Of a stretch of 64,000 nucleotides of DNA, positions 35,508-44,530 are shown piece by piece. The notes below the pieces were generated by a model. That model had not been told where the DNA came from. It searched no databases and was given only the letters and a program-made list of their open reading frames with translations. This DNA comes from Phytohabitans houttuyneae (lineage in GTDB: Bacteria > Actinomycetota > Actinomycetes > Mycobacteriales > Micromonosporaceae). Positions within the stretch are counted from its first letter, which is position 1. The number at the start of each line of letters is the position of its first letter. A program made the translations under genes and the position numbers. Where the stretch lies: assembly GCF_011764425.1 (NCBI RefSeq), contig NZ_BLPF01000003.1, forward strand, positions 248,001 to 312,000. The letters are read 5' to 3'.

Positions 35508-37219
35508 GCCTGCGCGACGTGGAGTTTCCGGTCGCCGTACCGCCCGAGGACGTCTCCGTGCTCGTCGTCGGCGCCGGGCCGGTGGGGCTGTCCGCGGCGG
35601 TCGAGCTGGCCGGGCGCGGCGTGGACGTCGCGGTCGTGGACGCCGCCGTCCGGGCCACGCTGGTGCGGGCCGGCGCGATGGGCCACTCGCCCCGCGTGGT
35701 CGAGCACTTCCGCCGCTGGGGCGTGCTGCAGCGGGTGCGCGAGGCGTGGACCTTCCCGCCGGAGTGGAACCGCGGCATCCGCGTCGTCACCTCCCTCGTC
35801 GGGCACGACCTCGGCTCCCGGCAGGTCCGCGGCTTCGGCGAGCGCGGCGCCCGCCGGCACTCACTGCACCCGCCGATCCGGCGGCCGCAGACGGCGCTGC
35901 AGCAGGTGTTCCTGGACCACCTCGGCGAACGGGGCGTCACGGTCGCCGGGGGATGGTTCGTCGAGGCGCTGCGGGACACCGGCGACGCGGTGGAGACCAC
36001 CGTGGTGTCCCGCGCGTCCGGCGCCACCCGGGTCATCCGCTCGGCGTACGTGATCGGGGCCGACGGGGGCAGCAGCACCGTGCGCCACCTGGCCGGCATC
36101 CACCGCGAAGGCGACCACGCGGAGGAGAAGATGTTCCGCCTCGTGGTGCGCACCGGCGACGTCTTCGAGCGCGGCGCCGCCCCGCCCAGCGGCACCAACA
36201 TCGTGCTCAACCAGCGGGCGTCCGGCTTCCTCGCCGCGATCAGCCCGCGCGAGTGGCGGGTCTACGCCGGCCCGTACCCGCTGGACGCCGACCCGCCCGA
36301 GCGGGAGCTGCTGGCCACCGCGCGGGCCGCGTTCGGCTTCGACCTCGACCTGGAGATCGCCTCCTGCACCACGTACTACCAGGCGACGAGGATCGCGGCC
36401 ACGTTCCGCAAGGGGCGGGTGCTGCTGGCCGGCGACGCCGCGCACGTGCGCACCCCGGGCGGCAACCTCGGCGAGGGCTTCGGCGACGTGGTCAACCTCG
36501 GCTGGAAGCTCGCCGCCGTCCTGAGTGGACACGCCGCCGACGCGCTGCTCGACTCCTACGACCACGAGCGGCGGCCGCACAACTGGCGGGTGGCCGACCA
36601 CGCCCTCGACCGGGCCCGCCGCGGCCGCGAACGCCTCGCCGAGATCCGCCGCGCCGGCGTGCCCGACGACGCCGACACCAGCGCCGCGGCGGAGGCCCGG
36701 CGCGAGCAGATCCGCGGGCTGCTCGCCGCGGAGCGGGGCGAGGCACCCGGCGTGCTGTTCGACGAGCGGTACGACGCCTCGGGCGTGCTGTGGTACGAGG
36801 ACGGCCAGCTCACCGGCGAGCCGCCGTGGGACCCCGACCGGTACGAGGACGACCCCAGGCCCGGCCACCGCGCGCCGGACGGCTACGTCGACCCGTGGGG
36901 CGACACCCTCTACGACCGCATCGGCAACGACCTCGCGCTGCTCGTGCTCACCGCCGACCGGTCGGTGGAGCACGCGTTCGTCGCGGCGGCCGCGGAACGC
37001 GCGCTGCCGTTCACCGTCGTCCACCTCACCGACGAGGCGGCCCGCCGGGTGTACGGCACCGGCAACGTCCTCGTCCGCCCCGACCAGCACGTCGCGTGGC
37101 GCGGCACCGCACTGCCCGCCGCCGGGGCGGGCGCGGTGCTCGACCGCGTCCTCGGCCACGCCGCGCCCGCCATTCCCGCCCTTTCGAAAGGTGCCACACA
37201 TGACCTCGCTCTACGGTGA
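35504..37219 (+). CDS. FAD-dependent aromatic-type hydroxylase (PHBH fold)
   Basis: A 571-aa flavoprotein monooxygenase. The FAD dinucleotide motif is VVGAGPVGLSAA (residues 21-32), the mid-sequence VIGADGGSSTVR is the DG motif, and VLLAGDAAHVRTPGGNLGEGFGD near residue 310 is the GD motif. A C-terminal thioredoxin-like region of about 170 residues is similar to those in MhpA/PheA-type hydroxylases. It probably hydroxylates an aromatic ring using NAD(P)H. It overlaps both neighbours, so it works in the same pathway as the LLM enzymes. Confidence 0.88.
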   Translation: MSLRDVEFPVAVPPEDVSVLVVGAGPVGLSAAVELAGRGVDVAVVDAAVRATLVRAGAMGHSPRVVEHFRRWGVLQRVREAWTFPPEWNRGIRVVTSLVGHDLGSRQVRGFGERGARRHSLHPPIRRPQTALQQVFLDHLGERGVTVAGGWFVEALRDTGDAVETTVVSRASGATRVIRSAYVIGADGGSSTVRHLAGIHREGDHAEEKMFRLVVRTGDVFERGAAPPSGTNIVLNQRASGFLAAISPREWRVYAGPYPLDADPPERELLATARAAFGFDLDLEIASCTTYYQATRIAATFRKGRVLLAGDAAHVRTPGGNLGEGFGDVVNLGWKLAAVLSGHAADALLDSYDHERRPHNWRVADHALDRARRGRERLAEIRRAGVPDDADTSAAAEARREQIRGLLAAERGEAPGVLFDERYDASGVLWYEDGQLTGEPPWDPDRYEDDPRPGHRAPDGYVDPWGDTLYDRIGNDLALLVLTADRSVEHAFVAAAAERALPFTVVHLTDEAARRVYGTGNVLVRPDQHVAWRGTALPAAGAGAVLDRVLGHAAPAIPALSKGATHDLALR

Positions 37220-37937
37220 CTACACCGCACCGGCCGGGCTGCGCACGCGCGGCACCGTGCTGGTGGTGGCCGGCCGCGGTGAGACCCCGGCCAGCTACGC
37301 CCGCTTCGGCGCCCGCCTCGCCGCCGACGCCTACCGGGTCCGGGTGCTGCCCGCGCCGGACGGCGACCCCGCCGAGGCACTGGCCGCCGCGGTCGCCGGC
37401 ATCCCCGACCTGGTATACCCGCTGGTCCTTGCCGGTGCGGACACCGGGGCCGCCGCGGTGGCCGCGCTGGTCGCGACGGCGCGGCCCGAGGCCGACTGGT
37501 GGCCGGACGCCGTGGTACTGGCCGGACTGCCCGGCTACGACGCGCACACCGCCGCCGGGTGGGACGACGAGCTCGACGCCCGCACCCACTGCCCGGCGCA
37601 CCGCGGCGTGCTGACCGGCGACACCACCGTCCAACGTGGAGCGCTGGCGTCGAGCGTCCCCGCCGCCCTGCTCGACGCCGCGTACGGCAGCACCGCCGAG
37701 CAGCCGCACCTGCTGCTGGTCGGTGACGCGGACCCGCTCGCCAGCCGCGCCGACCTGGCCCGCCTCGCCAAGTCGCTGCCGGCCGTGCGGCTGTCGGTCG
37801 TGCGCGGCGCGCACCACGACGTCCTCAACGACCTGCAGCACCGCTCCGTGGCCGCGGAGGTGGTCGCGTTCCTGGAGGCGGTGCGCGGGCCCGCGCCGCT
37901 CACCCCGGTCGTACACGTCGAGTCGAGCAGCTGGTGA
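37200..37937 (+). CDS. Alpha/beta-hydrolase-like protein
   Basis: A 245-aa protein with a Rossmann-like alpha/beta layout: GTVLVVAGRGETPASYARFG at the start, and HLLLVGDADPLASRADL plus VVRGAHHDVLND providing the Asp and His expected late in an alpha/beta hydrolase. The nucleophile elbow is unusual: LAGADTGAAAV stands where GxSxG is expected, so the Ser may be replaced by Asp or the enzyme may not be a simple esterase. ATG 37200 overlaps the FAD gene by 20 bp. Confidence 0.75.
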   Translation: MTSLYGDYTAPAGLRTRGTVLVVAGRGETPASYARFGARLAADAYRVRVLPAPDGDPAEALAAAVAGIPDLVYPLVLAGADTGAAAVAALVATARPEADWWPDAVVLAGLPGYDAHTAAGWDDELDARTHCPAHRGVLTGDTTVQRGALASSVPAALLDAAYGSTAEQPHLLLVGDADPLASRADLARLAKSLPAVRLSVVRGAHHDVLNDLQHRSVAAEVVAFLEAVRGPAPLTPVVHVESSSW

Positions 37938-38449
37938 GGACGATGGGATCGCTGGACGCGGACACCTTCCGCACGCTGCTGCGCCGCCAGGCCGCCACGG
38001 TCACCGTGGTCACCGCGCCCGGCTCGCCACCGGCCGGCTTCACGGCCACCTCGTTCACGTCGGTGTCGCTACGCCCGCCGCTGGTCTCCTTCTGCCTGGA
38101 CCGTGGCTCGTCGAGCTGGCCCACGCTGGAGCGCGCCGCGCACGTCGGCGTGCACCTGCTGGGCGAGGACCAGCACGAGGTGGCGCGGACGTTCGCGACG
38201 AGCGGCATCGACCGGTTCGCCGCGCACACCGGCTGGCGGTACGGCCCGCACGGCGTGCCCCTGCTCGACTCGCCGGTCGCGTGGCTGCTGTGCCGCGTCA
38301 CCGAACGCGTGACGGCCGGCGACCACGCGATCGTGCTGGCCGAGCCGCTGCTGGGCCACTACGCGCACGGTGCCGCCCCGCTGCTCTACCACGAGGGCCG
38401 GTACGCGTCGGTCGCCCCATCCGCGGTGGTCGCCCGCCAGGCCGCCTGA
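37934..38449 (+). CDS. Flavin reductase (HpaC/SnaC-like)
   Basis: A 171-aa flavin reductase-like domain. RRQAATVTVVTAPGSPPAGFTATSFTSVSLRPPLVSFCL covers the flavin-binding start (landmark at residues 16-55), and the HVGVHLLGEDQ strand follows. It would supply FMNH2 to both LLM monooxygenases. GTG 37934 overlaps the hydrolase stop; ATG 37943 is an alternative. It is the last gene of the island: 98 bp and a possible new promoter precede the next gene. Confidence 0.9.
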   Translation: MRTMGSLDADTFRTLLRRQAATVTVVTAPGSPPAGFTATSFTSVSLRPPLVSFCLDRGSSSWPTLERAAHVGVHLLGEDQHEVARTFATSGIDRFAAHTGWRYGPHGVPLLDSPVAWLLCRVTERVTAGDHAIVLAEPLLGHYAHGAAPLLYHEGRYASVAPSAVVARQAA

Positions 38450-38547
38450 ATCGCCGGTGCTAGCGGACGTCTATCCGGTGTCTATGCCTCCCGGACACTC
38501 TGGGTGACGGCCGTCCGGTGGGGACGGTGAAGGGGGAGGCATCCGAG

Positions 38548-40155
38548 ATGCGTACGTGGGGGGATGGCGAGCGCCGTGGGGGCGGCGACGCCGATGACAA
38601 ATGGCAGCGCTGCCTGCGGTTGGGGCAGGAGCTTGCCGCGATGGGACCGGACGGGGCGGAGACGCGCCGCCGGTACCTGGAGGTGTTGCTCGGTGACGGA
38701 CCGTCACCGGCAGAGCGGCCGTTGCGGATTCTCGTGCTCGGTGCGGGCGTCGCGGGGCTCTGCGCGGCGTACGTGCTGCGCCGGGCCGGCCACGACGTGC
38801 GGGTCCTGGAGGCGGACCCGGACCGGATCGGCGGGCGGCTGGCGGCGCCGCCGCGCAGCCCGTTCCGGGATCCGCTGCTCTACGCGGACGCGGCCGGGGT
38901 GTCCATCCCGGACACCCACCCGCTGACCCTGTCCCTGGTGGACGGTCTGGGGCTGCGCCGCCGCCCCGCCGCGCCGGCCGCCGTCCCGGCCGGGTACTCG
39001 GCGGTGGACCTGCTCGAGGCGGTGCTGGACGCGGTGGGCGAGTACCACGAGGCGGACACGCCGGACGGCCGCGTAGTGGGATGGGCGCGGCTGCTGCACG
39101 ACCTGGACCACCTGTCGCTGGGGCGGTTCCTGACCGAGTGGGCGGGGCTGGACACGGCGGCGGTCACCGCGATCGGGCGGCTGGAGCACGCCGGGTACCG
39201 CATGCCCATGTCCTTTGTGGACTTCTACCTGCGCCACCTGCACGCCGGACCGCGCGTGGCGCGCTGGGAGATCGAGGGTGGGAGCTGGCGGCTGCCGTAC
39301 GCGTTGGGTCCGGTGCTCCACGACATGGTCGACCTCGACCGGCGCGTGACCCGGATCGAGTACCACGACCCGGCCCGCCCGGCCGCCGCCTACACGCACG
39401 TCGCCGCCGAGGGACCGCGCGTGTGGGTGGAGACGGTGTCCGGCCGCGGACGGCGGCAGGGGTACCTGGCCGACGCGGCGGTCGTCACGCTGCCGTTCGC
39501 GGCGCTGCGCCAGGTGCGGGTCGAGCCGTCGCTGCCGGCCGCCAAGCGCCGCGCGGTGATGGCGCTGCGGTACGAGCCGGTCACCACCGTGCGGCTGGAG
39601 TTCGACCGGCGTTGGTGGGAGTTCGACGAGGAACGGTGGCGGCGCGAGCTGGACGCGCTCGCCCCCGGCCTGTACGACCGGTACGGGCAGCCGCCGGCGC
39701 ACCGGTCGGCGCCGGCGGGCGGGACGAACCGCCTCGCGTCGTTTCCGGCCGGCCCGGTGCCCGGCAGCGACGGCGGCGTCGTGCTGGCCAGCCACGCGCG
39801 GGGCGGCGGCGCGACCCGGTGGGAGGCGATGACGCCCGACGACCGGTACGCGCGGGCGCTGCGCGGGCTGCAGGAGGTGTACGGCAACCGGATCGAGGCG
39901 TTCTACACCGGACACGGCGCCACCGGCAGCTGGGCCGACGGTGAGGCGGTGCTCGCGCCCGGCCAGCTCACCGCGCACCACCTGGCCGGCGTGGCAGCGG
40001 CCGGCGCGCTGCACTTCGCCGGCGAGCACACCTCGCTGCGGCGCTCATCCGTCGAGGGCGCGATCGAGTCCGGGGTGCGTGCCGCCCTCGCCCTCGACGG
40101 CCAGCACCGGCTGGCGCCGGTCCGGGAGCCGGTCTGCGGCGGCGCGCGCCGCTGA
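38548..40155 (+). CDS. Flavin-containing amine oxidase/L-amino-acid oxidase-like
   Basis: A 535-aa FAD oxidase. Residues about 58-95 hold the dinucleotide motif ILVLGAGVAGLCAAYVLRRAGHDV and the E-A-D / GGRL segment. The C-terminal AGALHFAGEHTSLRRSSVEGAIESG is the conserved flavin-contact region of monoamine oxidases. It may oxidise an L-amino acid or amine to a keto compound with peroxide release. ATG 38548 has GGGGGAGG about 7 nt upstream. A CGTCTATCCGG motif shared with two later genes lies 68 bp upstream. Confidence 0.88.
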   Translation: MRTWGDGERRGGGDADDKWQRCLRLGQELAAMGPDGAETRRRYLEVLLGDGPSPAERPLRILVLGAGVAGLCAAYVLRRAGHDVRVLEADPDRIGGRLAAPPRSPFRDPLLYADAAGVSIPDTHPLTLSLVDGLGLRRRPAAPAAVPAGYSAVDLLEAVLDAVGEYHEADTPDGRVVGWARLLHDLDHLSLGRFLTEWAGLDTAAVTAIGRLEHAGYRMPMSFVDFYLRHLHAGPRVARWEIEGGSWRLPYALGPVLHDMVDLDRRVTRIEYHDPARPAAAYTHVAAEGPRVWVETVSGRGRRQGYLADAAVVTLPFAALRQVRVEPSLPAAKRRAVMALRYEPVTTVRLEFDRRWWEFDEERWRRELDALAPGLYDRYGQPPAHRSAPAGGTNRLASFPAGPVPGSDGGVVLASHARGGGATRWEAMTPDDRYARALRGLQEVYGNRIEAFYTGHGATGSWADGEAVLAPGQLTAHHLAGVAAAGALHFAGEHTSLRRSSVEGAIESGVRAALALDGQHRLAPVREPVCGGARR

Positions 40156-40194
40156 ACGCCTGCGTGCACCGCCGCCACGCGGCAGGATGGCGGA

Positions 40195-41116
40195 ATGGGA
40201 GAGGCGGGGTACGCGGTTGGTCTGGTGGTTCACCCGACCCGGCCGGTGCGCGAGTCGGTGGAGACCATCATCGGGTTCGCGCACCGGTACGGGGGACGCG
40301 TGGTGGCCCGCGAGGCCGACGCCGGGCGGGTGGGGCCGGGGTGGAGACGGTCGCGGCCGACGCGTTCGTGGACATGGTCGACGCGGTGGTCAGCCTCGGC
40401 GGCGACGGCACGATGCTGGGCGCGATGCGGCTGCTCGTGGGGCGGCGAATCCCGATCCTCGGGGTCAACCACGGCGACCTCGGCTTCCTCGTCGAAGTGC
40501 CGCCGGCCGGCCTTCCGGCGGCACTGGACCGCATGGTGGCCGGCGACTACGCCGTGGAGCCGCACAGCTGCCTGGACGTGGAGTCCGGCGGCCGGTCGTT
40601 CACCGCGTTCAACGACGTGGTGGTGACCGCCTCGGCGCAGCTGAAGTCCGCGGTGGTCGACCTGTTCGTCAACGGCGCCGCCCACGGCTACTACCGCGGT
40701 GACGCGGTCGTCGTCTGTACCCCATCGGGTCGACCGCCTACAACTACGCGGCCGGCGGCCCGGTCTTGTCGCCGTCCACCCCGTCGATCGCGCTGACCCC
40801 GGTGGCGCCGATGTCGGGGATCAGCCGGTCGGTGGTCTTCGGCGACAGCGACGACGTCGAGCTGCGCAACCCGGGCGACGGCGCCGCGCTGCGCTTCGTC
40901 GTCGACGGGACGGCGGCCGAGCCGCTCGACGCCGGTGCCGCCCTGCACCTGCGGCTTCGGCCGGACGCGGTCCACATCGTACGGTTCGACGCCGACCGCC
41001 ACCTGCGCCGCAACCGGGTCAAGCTCAGCCTGCTCGACCTGCCGCTGCGCCCCGACCAGCTGCTCGACCTCGTGCCGCCACAGCTGCGCGAGCGGGCCGA
41101 TCGGCTGCGGGGGTAG
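40195..41116 (+). CDS. nadK: NAD kinase, frameshifted twice
   Basis: ATP-dependent NAD phosphorylation to NADP. The sequence starts at ATG 40195 (VGLVVHPTRPVRES), breaks near 40340 where CCGGGGTGGAG needs one more G, continues through VSLGGDGTMLGAMRLL and LGVNHGDLGFL, then breaks near 40722 where TACCCCATCGGG needs one more C to give TPIGSTAYNYAAGGP. All NAD-kinase motifs (GGDGT, NxE-like AFNDVVV, TPxGSTAY) are present after repair, giving about 307 aa. Because the family is essential and the motifs are intact, I treat the breaks as read errors. A second genomic copy cannot be excluded. Confidence 0.85.
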
Positions 41117-41119
41117 CGG

Positions 41120-41743
41120 TCACGGGCGGCAGACCCGGCGGATCAGGTCTTGCCAGCTCTCCGCCAGCTGCCGCTCCACCTGTGCGGACAGCGGCGCCTC
41201 CGCGGTCGGCTGCATGTACAGCAGCAGGGGCCCGTCGAGAGCGGCGGTGAGCTGGACCGACAGCAGGTCGAGGTCGGCCGGGCCGAGGTCGACCTGCGCC
41301 AGCAGCATCCGGATGTGGGTCTGCGACAGGGGAGTCTGCGCGCCGGCCGGGATCGGCTGGCGGCCGTCCAGCGCGGCCCTGGCGACCTCCTGGTGCTCCA
41401 GCAGGAAGCGGATCCGGGCCTGCCCGTAGGCGACCAACCTGTCGAACGCCGGCGCGCCCGGCCCCAGCGGCGGCGGCCCGGTCAGCACCCGCTCCTGGAA
41501 GGCCCGCTCGCCGTCGTCCAGCAGCGCCGCGAAGATGCCGGCCCGGGTGCCGAACCGGCGGAACACCGTGCCCTTGCCCAGCCCGGACCGCTCGGCGAGC
41601 GCGTCCATGGTGATCCGTTCCGCGCCCAGCTCGGCGAGCATCTCGCGGGCGGTCGCGATCAGGTGCTGCCGGTTGCGGGCCGCGTCGGCGCGCTCGGTCT
41701 GTGGCGCACCCCACGCCAGGTCGGTCCGTTTCACACTGCTCAC
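41120..41743 (-). CDS. TetR-family transcriptional regulator
   Basis: A 207-aa repressor. The DNA-binding domain includes ITMDALAERSGLGKGTVFRRFGTRAG; the rest is helical and Leu/Ala-rich. It ends 3 bp from nadK and diverges from the LUD-domain gene at 41812. A dyad at 41769-41783 in the shared promoter is a likely operator. Confidence 0.9.
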   Translation of the reverse strand: MSSVKRTDLAWGAPQTERADAARNRQHLIATAREMLAELGAERITMDALAERSGLGKGTVFRRFGTRAGIFAALLDDGERAFQERVLTGPPPLGPGAPAFDRLVAYGQARIRFLLEHQEVARAALDGRQPIPAGAQTPLSQTHIRMLLAQVDLGPADLDLLSVQLTAALDGPLLLYMQPTAEAPLSAQVERQLAESWQDLIRRVCRP

Positions 41744-41768
41744 CCTATCGACAGCCCACGGAAGCGGG

Positions 41769-41783
41769 GTAAAGTCCGTTTAC
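41769..41783. promoter_or_regulatory. Candidate TetR operator
   Basis: GTAAA-GTCCG-TTTAC is a 5-bp dyad with a 5-nt spacer in the 68-bp divergent region. A related GGTCCGTTTCAC overlaps the tetR start. Confidence 0.45.
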
Positions 41784-41811
41784 GTCGGCGCTCTGTCATA
41801 GAGGAGAAACC

Positions 41812-42426
41812 ATGACCACGGAACGCTTCACCACGCTGCCGGACGAGGCGACGCTCTCGGCGACCGTCGTCGCGCTGGAGGAGCACGGCTTCAGCGTCGA
41901 GGTCGTCGACGACCTCGAGGCCGCGCGCAAGGCGGCGCTGGCCCGCATCCCGCACGGCTCGACGGTGATGACCAACACCTCGGTCACGCTCGCCGAGACC
42001 GGCATCGAGGAGGCGGTCAACGGCGGCGGGCCGTACGAGTCGGCCCGCAACAAGATGCTCGCCCTCGACTACCAGACGCAGGTACAGCAGATGAAGGAGA
42101 TCGCCGGCCAGCCCGACTACGCGCTGGGCAGCGTGCACGCGATCACCCGAGACGGCACGCTGGTGATCGCCTCCGCCTCCGGCAGCCAGCTCGCCTCGTA
42201 CGCCTGGGGCGCGGCCAACGTGATCCTCGTGGCGGGCGCGCAGAAGCTGGTGCCCACGCTGGAAGCCGCCCGCGAGCGGCTCTACCAGCACTCGCTCAAG
42301 CTGGAGGACGCGCGGGCGCAGGCGGCGTACGGGCAGCACAGCTACATCGGCAAGGTCCTGGAGATCCACCAGGAACTGCCCGGCCGCGTCCACGTCATCC
42401 TGGTCCGCGAGGTCGTCGGCTTCTGA
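41812..42426 (+). CDS. LUD-domain protein (LutC/YkgG-like)
   Basis: A 204-aa single LUD domain. GSTVMTNTSVTLAETGIEEAV and YALGSVHAITRDGTLVIASASGSQL match the LutC/YkgG fold, whose members take part in L-lactate oxidation complexes with LutA and LutB. No lutA or lutB is present here, so this is an orphan LUD protein under TetR control. The RBS AGAGGAG precedes ATG by 6 nt. Confidence 0.82.
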   Translation: MTTERFTTLPDEATLSATVVALEEHGFSVEVVDDLEAARKAALARIPHGSTVMTNTSVTLAETGIEEAVNGGGPYESARNKMLALDYQTQVQQMKEIAGQPDYALGSVHAITRDGTLVIASASGSQLASYAWGAANVILVAGAQKLVPTLEAARERLYQHSLKLEDARAQAAYGQHSYIGKVLEIHQELPGRVHVILVREVVGF

Positions 42427-42483
42427 CCACCCGGTCTACCGCGTGACGAGCGAGCGTCTATCGGGCCTCGCCATGCTGCCGGC

Positions 42484-43263
42484 GTGACGAACGCCGGTAC
42501 CACGACCCAGTCGGTGAGCTCGATCTACGACGTCCACCCGCAGCTGGCCAACCTCCGCGCCTACAAGCTCGGATACGGCTGGGCCGGGCGGCTGGACGGC
42601 GTGGTCACGGCATACCGCAGCGGCGTGGACCACCCCATGTTCAACGGCATACTGCGGGTCGGGCCCGGCGGCTTGGACGCCGCGCTCGTCGAGGCCGGGC
42701 GACTCGACGGCCTGCCCTGGCTGTGGTGGGTCGGCGTGGACAGCTACCCCGAGCTCGCCGCCGACCTGCGCGGCCGCGGCGCGACCGAGGTGGGGCCGCT
42801 GGCGGTGATGGCGGTACACGTCGACCGGGTCACCGAGCTGCCCGGCCCGCCGGACCTGCTCATCGACGACGTGCGCGACCCCGGCGACCTGCGCGAGTGG
42901 GTCGCCGCCTGCGCGGACGTGTGCGGCATGGCGCCGGACCTGGTTGACCCGATGCTCGCGCGGGAGGCGGCGCACCCGGCCGGCGGGCGCACGCTGGCCC
43001 GGTTCGCCGGGCGGCTCGACGGGCGGATCGTCGGCACCGCCGCCCTGCTCGACGAGGCCGGCGTCGCGGGCATCCACACGGTCACCACCGCCGAGGCGTA
43101 CCGCCGTCGCGGCGTCGCGGCCGCCCTCACCGGCGTCGCGTTGCGGATCACGCGATGGCGAGGGCTGAAGGTGGCCACCCTCCAGGCCAGCGACCCCGGC
43201 GCACGGGTGTACCGCGACATGGGATTCGAGCAGGTCGCCGAGTACCGCATGTTCCGGCTGTGA
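42484..43263 (+). CDS. GNAT-family N-acetyltransferase
   Basis: A 259-aa protein. The C-terminal half is a GNAT domain: HTVTTAEAYRRRGVAAALTGVAL carries R-R-x-G-V-A for acetyl-CoA and KVATLQASDPGARVYRDMGF follows. The N-terminal half is a divergent GNAT-like fold lacking these motifs, as in tandem GNAT proteins. Substrate unknown. The CGTCTATCGGG motif lies 19 bp before the GTG start. Confidence 0.85.
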   Translation: MTNAGTTTQSVSSIYDVHPQLANLRAYKLGYGWAGRLDGVVTAYRSGVDHPMFNGILRVGPGGLDAALVEAGRLDGLPWLWWVGVDSYPELAADLRGRGATEVGPLAVMAVHVDRVTELPGPPDLLIDDVRDPGDLREWVAACADVCGMAPDLVDPMLAREAAHPAGGRTLARFAGRLDGRIVGTAALLDEAGVAGIHTVTTAEAYRRRGVAAALTGVALRITRWRGLKVATLQASDPGARVYRDMGFEQVAEYRMFRL

Positions 43264-43326
43264 CCGCACGACCACCGTCTATCGGGTGTTGATCCGTTGT
43301 CGACGCGGCCGGTGCTTGATGGATGG

Positions 43327-43959
43327 ATGGAAGCCGTCGGGGTCGCGGTGCTCGCCGGCGACCAGCTCACCCGCGACGGGGTCGTGGCCGGCCTCGCATC
43401 CCATCCCGCCGTCGAGGTGCTCACCGGCGAGCGGCAGAGCGCGGCGCGGGTGCTGCTCGCGGTCGCTGACCAGGTCACCGACGAGGTGCTGGCCGGGATC
43501 GAACGCTTCGGGCGCGGCACCCGCCACCGCGAACCGGCCGTCGTCCTGGTCGCCAACGAGATCCGCGAGCACCACGTCCTGCGCGCGGTCGAGCTCGGCC
43601 TGGCGGCGCTGCTGCACCGCCGGGAGGCCGGCTTCGAGCAGATCACCCGCGCCGTCGTGGGCGCCGCGTCCGGGCGCGCCGAGCTGCCCGCGGCCGTCAC
43701 CCGCCGCCTTCTGGAGCAACTGCGCACGGTACAGCGCGACGTGCTCGGCCCGCGCGGCCTGACGATCAGCGGCTTCACCGAACGCGAGCTTGAGGTGCTG
43801 CGCCTGCTCGCGGAGGGCCTGGACACGGGGGAGGTCGCGGTGAAGCTGAACTACTCCCAGCGCACCGTCAAGAACATCATCTACGGCGTGATGACGAGGT
43901 TCGGGCTGCGCAACCGCACACACGCGGTCGCGTACGCCATCCGCACCGGCGCCCTGTAG
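43327..43959 (+). CDS. LuxR-family regulator with degenerate receiver domain
   Basis: A 210-aa regulator. The N-terminal 130 residues resemble a receiver (VGVAVLAGDQLTRDGVVAGL) but lack the acidic pair and the phospho-acceptor Asp, so ordinary phosphorylation is unlikely. The C-terminal LuxR domain is intact (FTERELEVLRLLAEGLDTGEVAVKL, landmark region). ATG 43327 is chosen; TTG 43297 is also in frame. It is an orphan with no kinase nearby. The CGTCTATCGGG motif is 41 bp upstream. Confidence 0.82.
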   Translation: MEAVGVAVLAGDQLTRDGVVAGLASHPAVEVLTGERQSAARVLLAVADQVTDEVLAGIERFGRGTRHREPAVVLVANEIREHHVLRAVELGLAALLHRREAGFEQITRAVVGAASGRAELPAAVTRRLLEQLRTVQRDVLGPRGLTISGFTERELEVLRLLAEGLDTGEVAVKLNYSQRTVKNIIYGVMTRFGLRNRTHAVAYAIRTGAL

Positions 43960-44033
43960 GACGCGCTGCGGTCGGCCGCTGCCCAGCGACCTGTATTGCC
44001 CCACTCCCTCACAATGCGGCCTGAGGTGATCAC

Positions 44034-44306
44034 ATGGAGAATCTTCTCTTCGTCGCGTTGATCGCGGGGGTCGTGGCGGTCGCCGCCGTTGTGGCGCGAC
44101 GACCAGGACGGTCTGCCGTTCGCCGCCGGTACGACTACGACGTCGGGTTTGAGACCGAACCCCACGGCGACGGTGGACCGACGGCGGGCGCCACGTTCCA
44201 TCAGCACGACGGCGGATTCGGCGGCGGCAGCGACGGTGGCGGGTTCAGCGGCGGGTTCAGCGGCGGAAGCGACGGCGGCGGAGGAGGAGGCGGCGGCGGG
44301 AGCTGA
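44034..44306 (+). CDS. Small membrane protein with Gly-rich tail
   Basis: A 90-aa protein: one N-terminal membrane helix (LLFVALIAGVVAVAAVVARR), a short hydrophilic middle and a C-terminal 40-residue tail made almost only of Gly, Ser, Asp and Phe (GGFGGGSDGGGFSGGF). Similar tails occur in small surface proteins of unknown role. The start is ATG 44034 with GAGGTGATCAC upstream. Confidence 0.6.
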   Translation: MENLLFVALIAGVVAVAAVVARRPGRSAVRRRYDYDVGFETEPHGDGGPTAGATFHQHDGGFGGGSDGGGFSGGFSGGSDGGGGGGGGGS

Positions 44307-44530
44307 GCAGTTTCCGGCCCCTTTGTTGACGGTTGCCGGACCGGCTTCCGGTAGCACGCCGCCGTGAGTACTGCCGGTGGGGCATCGATCGATGGTCTGG
44401 GGGGCAGAAGGCCGCCACGGGTCCACGCCGGACGGTCGGACCCGGGTAGCATGGCGGGCCTCCGGGACTGGGCACGCGGGGGGCGTCCTTCCACGTCCGG
44501 ATTCGACGGCAGATGCATTCGGGGGAATGC

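Noticed and set aside
41812-42426. Lactate utilisation (lutABC) operon
   Set aside because: Only a single LUD-domain gene is present, with no LutA or LutB partners.
44220-44300. Short GGCGGC-type tandem units that could be a repeat array
   Set aside because: They encode the Gly/Ser-rich tail of the small membrane protein, units are not uniform, and there are no spacers, so this is not a CRISPR or satellite array.
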